This document shows, piece after piece, positions 55,760-64,000 of a stretch of DNA of 64,000 bases (positions are counted from its first letter, which is position 1; the number at the start of each line of letters is the position of its first letter). Under the pieces are notes generated by a model, which saw only the letters and a list, made by a program, of their open reading frames with translations, made no database searches and was not told the origin of the DNA. This DNA comes from Laguncularia racemosa (lineage: Eukaryota > Streptophyta > Magnoliopsida > Myrtales > Combretaceae), in contig JBBMOL010000248.1 of assembly GCA_037954665.1 (NCBI GenBank), positions 620,001 through 684,000 of the forward strand. Direction: 5' to 3'. A program made the position numbers and the translations under genes.

Positions 55760-56736
55760 AAACTAGAATTCAGCTCAATATTTACTTGATACTCAAGTAA
55801 TTATTGATTTAAATTTAAGTTTTATGATGTTTGACTCAACTAATTCACAAATCAAATCATGCTTCAGTTGAACTTAAATGCTAATCAAGTTTGAGTTGAA
55901 TTTACATATCAATTTTTTTTATTTGAAATTATATATATATATATATATATAGAATAATCAAACTGAAACAAGCTTTATAGTTGAGTTCAAGCTTATTGAG
56001 TATCGGCTTAAGTTAAGCTTGAGTTTAAAACTATAAGTTTGATTGAGTTTAAATCAACATTAAACTTTGCAATTTGGAAACAAGTTCAAATTTGAATTTA
56101 ACACTATATCATCTCAACTTGACTTATTTATAGGGTTACTTTGGCTCTTTAATTTGAGACAAATCAATTTAGAGATGTTTTAAAATTTTGAGATCCAATG
56201 GGGGGGATTGTTAAGGAAATATGAACAATAATAGCATAATGGAAGTTTTAATAAAGCCAGCACAATTGATGATGCTTCATTTCAAATTACAATGCTAAAT
56301 ATCGACTTAAGTATATGAGAGAAAAGACTAATAGTAAGAGGAAAAAAAATCAATGATAATTTGAAGTTGATAGTCATTCTAAAAAAATCACCTTCAAAAG
56401 TAAAGTAGGTTATTCCTAATTTCAAGATCACTTTAAACTAGTTCATGCAACAAAAAGAAAAGTGAAATCAATGCCTTAAAAAACCAAATTTGTATCTTAA
56501 AAGCAAGATAAAAGAGCAAAAAAAATTTTAGCATTTTGGCAAAGGTAGAAACCCAATGCTTTTAAAATTTTTATAGCATTTAGATTTCACTTGATATCTC
56601 AATTGTACCAAAAGCTTGAACAACATATGATATTAACATAAAAATTATCAATAAAGCATAATCATCGTAATAACAATTATAAGTTAGTTAGGTGATTAGA
56701 AGTACTAGTCATAAAACACTTAGAATAACTTATTAA
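55760..56736. repeat. Duplicated segment, copy B, right part
   Basis: Matches 744-901 joined to 16715-17525. It spans the site where copy A holds the Ogre element and shows one uninterrupted T-rich site there (55910-55925). It ends at ATTAA (56732-56736), where the Athila LTR begins. Confidence 0.72.
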
Positions 56737-57271
56737 TGATAAGTGTTGAAATATTCTTATTTCTAGTACTTATTGGATATAATTTTATCTAAATTTATCA
56801 AGAAAAGAATACTTAAGTGCTTAATATTTGATTTTAGGGTTTAAAGAGGACAAATGAAGGATTTAATGAAGGTTTGAGAAAAATGAGGTGAAATTTAGCA
56901 AAGTATAGAAAATGATGATTTCTATATGTACATAACCTTCAGCATGGCCATGTAGACACTAGTGCTAGAGGGTAAAAAGTGATCATTGTAAACACCCCAT
57001 TTTTGCCCTAGGAATCAATAATTTTCAATAATAATCAATTTTCAATTTTTCCAAATTTTTCCATTTTTTCCCTAATTTAGCATAAAATAATAAAAATGTT
57101 CAAAAAATAAAAATAAATAGGAAAACACTTCAATTTTGAAAAATGATTTCGGAAATAGCAATAATGAATAATAAACAATTTTTACAAATTTTTGAAATTT
57201 CAAAAAATACAAAAAAAATAGAAAAATCGCATTGCATATATGTAATTTGCGAAATAAATAAAATCGCGAAA

Positions 57272-57350
57272 GTGGGCTAGCCCAGCTGGTCTGGACCATG
57301 GCTAAGTGCGCGCGCGGGGGGGGGGCTCGGTCAGACGTTCGAATCGCGGG
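57272..57350 (+). other. tRNA-like segment in the solo LTR
   Basis: A-box-like CTAGCCCAGCTGG near 57278-57290 and B-box-like ACGTTCGAATCGC near 57335-57347, with the same order and spacing as in the other two LTRs. The middle differs, including a run of G's. Confidence 0.5.
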
Positions 57351-57687
57351 GGAAGGAGTTTCCGCGTTTTGCAATTTTTCGACTTATCCAGGACACGTGG
57401 CAGCATCTGATTGGCTGGAAGAAACGCACGCGCCAGGCGCGTGATCGTCTCCTACCTCGAGCCCGAGATCGCCGGCGAAGAAAAAATTCGTATTTCGGCC
57501 GTTTTGATTCGATTTTTTTGCACAAATCCAACAGATCTTCAACAAAGATAAGATAAACATTATCTAATTAAAATCAAATCGCAACAAATCGTTGGATGGG
57601 CACGAATCGGAGTTGGTTTTTCAACCGAAAATCCGATCAGCTTCAATCGGAGGAAATCCGAGCTTATCCAGCTCGTTTTCAAGCGCC

Positions 57688-57695
57688 TATAAATA
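57688..57695 (+). promoter_or_regulatory. TATA box in the solo LTR
   Basis: TATAAATA, conserved with the other Ogre LTRs. It could drive rightward transcription into the Athila element. Confidence 0.65.
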
Positions 57696-58001
57696 GAGGA
57701 GGAGATGAGGAAGCAAGAAAATAGATCAGAATTGCGAGAGAGAGAGAAAAGAGTGTAGATCGGAGGAAACCCAAAGTTGCGACCGCCGATCGGAGTTGAG
57801 CCACCGCAAGGAGACGTTCTGGGAGTAAACCGCCACCACCATCGGATTCAGCACCCTCAAGAAGCTAGGATTCGACACTTCACCCGCCGTAAAGGACCGC
57901 CGGAACGCCGTGAACGAGCCAACCCCACTGCCGTGTCCGACCGATCCGACCCGATCCGATTCGACCCGACCGACCCGACCCGCGCACCGACCCGGATCCA
58001 G

Positions 58002-58007
58002 GTAAGT
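58002..58007 (+). promoter_or_regulatory. Splice-donor consensus in the solo LTR
   Basis: CCAG|GTAAGT after a CCGACCCGA-rich tract and before T-rich DNA. Confidence 0.6.
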
Positions 58008-60321
58008 CGGATTTTCCGGATTTATTTTATTTTATTTATTTATTCCGAATTAACTAAGTAATTTATTATTTGTTATTTAGTTATGTAGTTATTTATTTAT
58101 TTATTTATGTGTTATTTTTAATAAATAGGAAAATGTAGAAATTAGATTTTTCTAGAATTTAATAATGTAGAAAAATAAAAAATAATAATAAATAGATAAA
58201 TAAAAAAAAATAAATAGATAAATAAAAAATAAAAAAATTAAAAAAAAACAATAATAATAATACAAAAAATATAGAAAAATAATAAAAAATATAGGAAAAT
58301 AAATCATAAAATTTTAGATGTCAAATAGGATAGACAATGAACAAAATTCCCAAAAAATCACAAAAATTCCCAAAAATCACGAAAATCAACAAAAAATTCC
58401 CAAAAAACCACAAAAATCCCAAAAAATTCTCAGAAATCACAAAAATAACGAAAATCATAAAAATTCATAAAAAAAAAATAAGTTTTAGCACTTAGAGAAA
58501 TCATTTTCATCAAATAAATCAAAATTGATGTTTTCCCTACAAAAATCACTTTCAAAATGAAATCAAGCTTAGGCTTAGAGGTTTTTTAGGAAAAATCCAA
58601 AAAATGGTAAGAACATAAATCGAAAGAAATTTCAAAATTAAAATTCACCAATGCACTAAAGATTTTCAGAAAAGCGAACTACGGCTTGTTTGATCCTGAG
58701 TAGCAGGTACGTAGGCACCCATTCGGGTCAACCCATAAAATAAATGAAAAATCCTTTTTTTGAAATAAATTCAAAGACATAACAAAAATTAACAGAAACA
58801 CAATGAAACACATTTCTAAAGATGAACAATTTCAAGAGATTAGGTGGTAACCGTAAAGGTTTTAATAGGTTAGCCTCCGGACTTAGAAACTCTGGTTTTC
58901 CCTTTTCCTCTTTTCACAAAAACGAGAAGAGGAAATAACGACGACTAGTAGTCCAAATTAAGACTAATCCACTCCTTTAGTCTTAATTCATTTTTTCCCA
59001 ACAACAGTTGGGTGGCGACTCCAAAAATCAAACGAAATTCCTAACTCAAGTCGAGGATCTAGATTAGATGAGCATAGGGTTTAGTTTAGATCGGATTAGG
59101 AATGGGAATTCAAAAATTAGACTCGACAATCATAATACATCTTGAAATGTGTCCTAGTTGCTCCACAAGTTGTGCAAAGAGCAGTGTTGAAGGAGGAAAT
59201 CTAACCAAAGAAGAAAATGAAGGAATTCTAGAGTGCATAACCCTGAGTATAGCTGTGCAAAGCCTTGAATGCTAGAATTTTAGTTTGTTCTAGAATACAT
59301 AACCTCGAGCATAGGCGTGTAGTAGGTCATGCATGCTATCCATGTTTCTAAAACTATAATACTCGATTTATTTTGCAACTTGAGGGGAGTTCTAACCTTT
59401 TATTATTCCTACTCACTCTAAAAACCCTAGGAGAGTAGAGTTATGAACTTGAAGAGAGAAATTGTTGGAGCATCAACGGAGATCACAAAACATTTATAAG
59501 GGTTTATTCTTTTCATCATGATTACTTATTATTCCTCTAGTCTTTGTGCTTATTGTAAATTTTATGAAGGGGTAGATTTATATACCTTGCATCTTGTGAA
59601 ACTCTAAACCATGTGATTTAATTATTTATTGATTAATAAAGAGTTTATGCCTTTATATCTATTCATGTATTCTAATTTTTTTGTGATTAATTTATGCACA
59701 CAAATTAATTTAATATATGATTCTTGTTAGATAGAAAGAGGTTTTAACTAATAGGATATATCTTTATGAATAGGAAAATTGCATGTACTACCTAGAGTTA
59801 GGAAAATTTCGATTTTCTGCACAAAGATTAAACATTTATTTGGGAATTATGAACTTCAATGAAATTTTATATGGTGATAGTGAGGGAGAGTTTTCCACTA
59901 ATCCAAGTAGGGTTAATAATTAATTAACACAAGGGAGTAATTAGTTTAATTGAGAATTCTTACAGTGCAAAGCATAAACAATTTGTTAATTAATACCTTA
60001 TCATAAGAAAGCTAAGGTTTAAGGTGGATCAAGATGAGGCGTATGTTTTTGTGATCGAATTCATTTATTAAAACAATTATAATTAATCTTAAGATTGTTA
60101 GATTAGTTAATCGGTAGTTCAAATTATTAATCTCATATTAAAATTTAGATTAGATAATAGAAAAATAGTAATACTAGTACTTGTTTTCAAGATCCTTGAG
60201 GACAACACCCACAAAATTTATATTACATTAGATAGGTACACTTGCTTAGCTCAATCGTTAGATTTCTTTAGGTATATAAATTTATAATTTGATACGATCG
60301 GAAGAGCATACATAAAGTTTT

Positions 60322-60339
60322 TGGCACTGTTACCGAGGA
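60322..60339 (+). other. Primer-binding site of the Athila element
   Basis: TGGCACTGTTACCGAGGA corresponds to the usual Athila site TGGCGCCGTTGCCGGGGA with four changes, all transitions. Confidence 0.8.
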
Positions 60340-60468
60340 TTTGGCAAAGCAATATTAAGAAAAACCTTATTATCTACTGCTTTAGTCATTTATTTTATCT
60401 GTTTTACTTCTTTTCATTCTCCCCATCTTTTAAATATTCTAACCTGTGATTGTTTGTTTCTGTAGTGC

Positions 60469-61470
60469 ATGACAAGGGCTCTCCGTTCTGACATTCTTGA
60501 TATAGACCTTGAGATTGAAAGAGTGCTTCGCAAGATTCAGAAGAACACAACTATTGGATCTTCTGGGCAATCAGTGATTGAGGGAGAAACACTTAATATA
60601 GAAGTTGAGGTAGAAGTAAAGGAAGAGGAATTATCTGAAGTATCTTTAGATAGTAGGATGGAATTATTGAAGAATATTAAAGAGGAAACACAAGAAGTAA
60701 TGGCTGGAGATCCATCTAAGACCAATCTAGATTATGCAAGGCCCACCCTAGATGGAACAAGGTCGACCATTGTAAAGCCTCCCATTAGGGCTAACGATTT
60801 CAAAATCAAGTGTGTGGTGATTCATATCTTGTAGCAATATTATCAATTTGACGGATAACTAGATGAGGACCCCCATGCTCACATTCAAATGTTCTTGAAA
60901 ATTTGTGAGACCTTAAAAAATAATGAGATGATAGATAAAGCAGTGCGTATTAGATTATTCCCTTTCTCATTAAGGGGGAAAGCTAAAAATTAGCTTCAAT
61001 AATTGAGTCCTAAAGCTTTAACTACATAGGATGACACAATAAAGCAATTCTTAGATAATTACTTCCTTCCTTGTAAGATAACCAAGCTTTGGAATGACAC
61101 TGCATCATTCATGTAACAGGATAGTGAGACCATGTATGATGCTTGGCAGAGATAGACAAAATTGTTGAGAAAGTGCCCATACCATCGGCTACCCACATGG
61201 ATGCAGGTTTAAACCTTTTTAAATGGACTTAACCGGGCCACTTGTTAGTTGGTAGATGTCACAACTAGCGGTACATTAAATTCTAAGACTTTGAAAGAAT
61301 CTTTAAAACTGTTTACTGACATAGCTAAAAATAATTATCAATGGGGCAACAATAGAGGTAAGCAAAAAGTGTTGAGTAAGTATGAAGTAGATCTCATGAC
61401 TACTTTGGTGGCAAAAATGGAAACTCTCAATCACCAGGTTTCTACCCTCACAAATCCTTAAGGATCACAA
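60469..61470 (+). pseudogene. Athila gag
   Basis: Starts MTRALRSDILD at 60469 and is open for 121 codons, then continues with many stops through the gag core (IRLFPFSLRGKAKN near 60950, LRKCPYHRLPTWMQV near 61165, NNYQWG near 61335). The N-terminal acidic stretch (EVEVEVKEEELSE) is unusual but in frame. 61471-62270 is a decayed gag/linker region with no clear motif beyond Gln/Pro-rich remnants. Confidence 0.8.
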
Positions 61471-62277
61471 CCTTAGGTGGGAAATGCTAGTGAGAGTATG
61501 AACTTCCATGAGTAGTATGAGCAAGTAGATTACCTTGGGAATCAGAACGGGCAATAGTATAAACCGTATAGTCACACCTTTAATCCCGGCATTAGAAACC
61601 ATCCTAACCTCTCTTATGGCAATCAAAATGCCTAGAGATTTAGTTTCCCTCCACCAGGATTCCAAAATCAACAAATTCCACCTTATCAACCTATGCCCCA
61701 TCCATTAGTATAACCACCTTAGGTAAAGAAGAAGACTAGTTTAGAAGATCTTATGAGTCAATTCATTTAATATTCTAAGGCAAGACATTGGAATCAAGAG
61801 GCTTCTATTCATAACCTTGAGAAGCAAATTAGCTAAGATGATGTTTGAAAGGCAATCAATCTCTCTTCATAGTAACATTGAGAATAATCCAAGGGAATAG
61901 GCAAAAGCCATAACCTTGAGGAGTGGAAAGAAACTACAAATTAAAAAGGAACTTGAGCAAAGAAAGAAGATAGTTAGTCTTTTAAGAAGGAGAAGGTGGA
62001 ACTTGAGAAGAAACATAAAAAGAAATCACCACCAGTTGTCAAAGAGTATGTACCAACAATTCAATATCCGGCTCGCCCCAATCAGAACAAAGATAAGGAG
62101 CAATTTGGTAAATTCCTTGAACTTTTCAAACAACTGTATATTAATATTCCATTTGTTGAGGTGCTTTCATAGATACCAAAATACGCTAAGTTCCTGAAGG
62201 AACTCTTGTCTAATAAGTGGAAGTTGGAGGATGTTTCTACAGTAGAAGTCGGAGCAAATTGCTCATCCATCATTTAG

Positions 62278-62811
62278 AATAAACTTCCTCTAAAGCAAAA
62301 GGATCTAAGCAGTTTTACCATTCTATGTTTGGTCGGTGATATTTTAGTTGATAAAGCCTTGGCCGATCTTGGGGCAAGTATTAATTTGATGCCATATTCT
62401 TTCTTCAAGAAATTGGGATTAGTTGACCTAAAGCCTACCAAAATGAGTTTGTAGCTTATTGGCCAATCCGTGAAAATCTCTAAGGGGATCATTGAGAATG
62501 TCTTAGTGAAGGTAGAAAACTTTATATACCCTATTGATTTTGTTATTCTAGACATAGATGAGGATGGGGATATGCCCTTAATCGTTAGAAGACCATTCCT
62601 TGCCACTGTTAGGACAATGATTGATGTGGAGGATGATAGGCTTACACTGAAAATGGGAGATAAAGAGTTGGTAATTAAGATGGTTGCCACTATAAAACAT
62701 TTGATGTGTGTTGATGATTCATGCTATTCTATTGATGTTGTTGATTCCTCAATAGACGAGCATATTGAAGAGATCCTATGTAAGGATGGGTTAGAACTAA
62801 GCTTGACATGA
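62278..62811 (+). pseudogene. Athila aspartic protease region
   Basis: Frame interrupted by a TAG at about 62452-62454. The active site ADLGASINLMP has Leu where Thr/Ser is usual in retropepsins, as is common in Athila. The DFVILDIDEDGDMPLIVRRPFL motif follows. Normally cuts the polyprotein. Confidence 0.82.
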
Positions 62812-63179
62812 GGAGAGGAGAAAAACATAGACAACTCAAAGGTTGAGGCATTCATTGAGTAGCTTAATTCTACAGAAGAAGTTACATCTTAGAGTGGGTT
62901 TGAAGAGCTGACAAAAGGCAGTGAGGTGAGACTTAAAGCTTCTATAGAAGAGTCATTAATGTTGGAATTAAAATAGCTACCAGATTATTTGGAGTATACC
63001 TTTTTGGTAGTAGACTCTAAGTTACTAGTTATCATAGACTCAGATTTGTCTTAAGAGCAAAAAGATCAATTACTCATGGTCTTAAGAGCACACAAGCGAG
63101 CCATTGCTTAGAAGATTTCAAACATCAAACGTATCAATCCCTCTTTTTGTACACATAAGACACTATTAGAAGAAGGATT

Positions 63180-63999
63180 TAAGCTTGTAGTGCAACCACA
63201 AAGAAAGCTAAATCCCATTATGAAAGTGGTGGTTAAGAAGGAAGTTATCAAGCTTTTTGATCCTAGACTAATATATCCTATATCAAATAGTTCTTAGGTT
63301 AGTCCAACACAAGTTGTGTTGAAAAAGGGAAGGGTGACAGTGGTCCCCAATGAAAAGAGTAAACTCATATCGATGCGTATCATCACCGAATGGTGAGTTT
63401 GTATAAACTATCAGAAATTAAATGATGCCACTAGAAAAGACCATTTCCTTCTTTCCTTTGTAGATCAGATGTTAGAGAGGTTGGTTAGACATATGTATTA
63501 TTGCTACTTAGATGGGATGTCTGGATATTTCAAGATACCAATAGCTTTAGAGGACCAGGAGAAGACTACCTTCACTTGCCCTTATGGCACATATACTTAT
63601 AGAAGAATGCTATTTAGGTTATGTAATGTACCGACTACATTTCAACGGTGTATGTTGGCTATATTTGGTGATCTAGTAGAGAAAATTATGGAGGTCTTCA
63701 TGGATGATTTTTCAGTCTTTGGTGATTCTTTTTCTAACTGTTTGGAGAATCTAGAGAAGGTGCTTATTCATTGTGAAGAGACAAATCTTGTACTAAATTG
63801 GGAGAAATGCCACTTCATGTGCAAAGAGGGCATTATACTTGGCCACAAAGTTTTTCACAAGAGCATTAAAGTTGATCGAGCAAAAGTTGATGTGATTGAC
63901 AAACTTCCCCTACCAAATTTAGTCAAGGCCATAAGAAGTTTTCTAGGCTATGTTGGTTTTATAGATGCTTCACAAAGGACTTCTTGAAAATAGCTTGCC
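63180..63999 (+). pseudogene. Athila reverse transcriptase, partial at window end
   Basis: From about 63180 (RKLNPIMKVVVKKEV) with stops near 63297 and 63393, then open from 63469: YCYLDGMSGYFKIPI, FRLCNVPTTFQRCM, the active site FMDDFSVFG and NLVLNWEKCHFM. A one-base shift near 63960 spoils the frame at the RFxKDF region. The rest lies outside the window. 62812-63179 is a stop-ridden protease-RT linker. Confidence 0.85.
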
Positions 64000-64000
64000 C

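Larger units (their letters stand above)
56987..59128 (+). mobile_element. Solo LTR of the Ogre-type family
   Basis: 2142 bp, plus orientation, TGTAAACACCCC to GACTCGACA, flanked by perfect ATCAT duplications (56982-56986 and 59129-59133). It is homologous throughout to the LTRs at 902-3036 and 14557-16709. It arose by LTR-LTR recombination of a full element. The 94-codon R/P-rich frame at 57777-58061 is the CG-rich leader, not a gene. Confidence 0.95.
56737..60312 (+). repeat. Athila 5' LTR (interrupted by a solo LTR)
   Basis: Left edge TG at 56737. The right edge is placed at CATACA just before TAAAGTTTTTGG, and is uncertain by a few bases. 56987-59133 is a later insertion. Confidence 0.75.
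56737..63999 (+). mobile_element. Athila-type Ty3/gypsy retrotransposon, 5' part
   Basis: 5' LTR from TGATAAGTGTTG at 56737 to about 60312, interrupted by an Ogre-family solo LTR. Without that insert the LTR is about 1.43 kb, normal for Athila. A primer site, gag, protease and RT follow on the plus strand; the element leaves the window in or after RT. The left border follows ATTAA, which is single in copy A at the same place. The protease motif DLGASINLMP, the RT active site VFMDDFSVFG and the Asp-tRNA-type primer site identify Athila. Many stops; inactive. Confidence 0.88.

Noticed and set aside
57777..58061. 94-codon Arg/Pro-rich frame in the solo LTR
   Set aside because: It comes from the CCGACCCGA-rich leader, crosses the conserved splice donor and is not conserved as protein in the other LTRs.

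Overview
The window is from a plant nuclear genome, almost certainly a dicot. It is AT-rich and gene-poor, with one spliced gene whose introns have GT..AG borders and T-rich interiors. The rest is mostly transposable-element sequence. I cannot name the species.

Host gene: one complete gene lies at 19727-23016 (+). It has five exons and encodes a 316-residue isoflavone-reductase-like NAD(P)H-dependent reductase (PCBER / pinoresinol-lariciresinol reductase / eugenol synthase family). Arg occupies the position where the family normally has its catalytic Lys. Its 1.8-kb second intron carries repeats and a foldback (MITE-like) insertion.

Transposable elements, left to right. (1) 902-16709 (-): a 15.8-kb Ogre/Tat-type Ty3/gypsy element with 2.1-kb LTRs and a TATTT target duplication. 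Reading along the minus strand it has an intact 508-residue ORF1, a stop-broken gag-protease, a probable intron, a stop-broken pol with two RNase H domains, and an 89-bp tandem array before the 3' LTR. (2) 27462-31170 (-): a decayed MULE (MuDR-type) transposase gene, split by a solo LTR at 27795-28704 (duplication AGAAT). (3) 35880-37146: a 1.27-kb hAT-like non-autonomous DNA element inside a GGT/GAT-rich repeat. (4) 38244-43184 (-): a Ty1/copia element with unusual TA...TA LTR ends (duplication GTAGG). (5) 45395-55759 (-): an old Ty3/gypsy element (duplication AAACT), itself interrupted at 47540-51397 by a short gag-protease-only LTR element (duplication CAAAG). (6) 56737 to the window end (+): an Athila-type gypsy element whose 5' LTR is interrupted by a solo LTR of the Ogre family at 56987-59128 (duplication ATCAT).

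A ~1.5-kb host sequence occurs twice in direct orientation: copy A flanks the Ogre element, and copy B flanks the 45395-55759 element and runs up to the Athila element. Each copy is the uninterrupted site for the insertions in the other, which independently confirms the element boundaries.

Most notable: the Ogre-family LTRs carry two features conserved in all three copies, a tRNA-like segment with Pol III A- and B-box motifs upstream of the TATA box, and a consensus splice donor (AG|GTAAGT) downstream of it. The donor could pair with an acceptor lying exactly at the ORF1 start codon, giving ORF1 its own spliced mRNA.

Boundaries, target duplications, primer sites and domain motifs were read directly from the sequence. 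Family names rest on recognised protein motifs. Percent identities are by-eye estimates.
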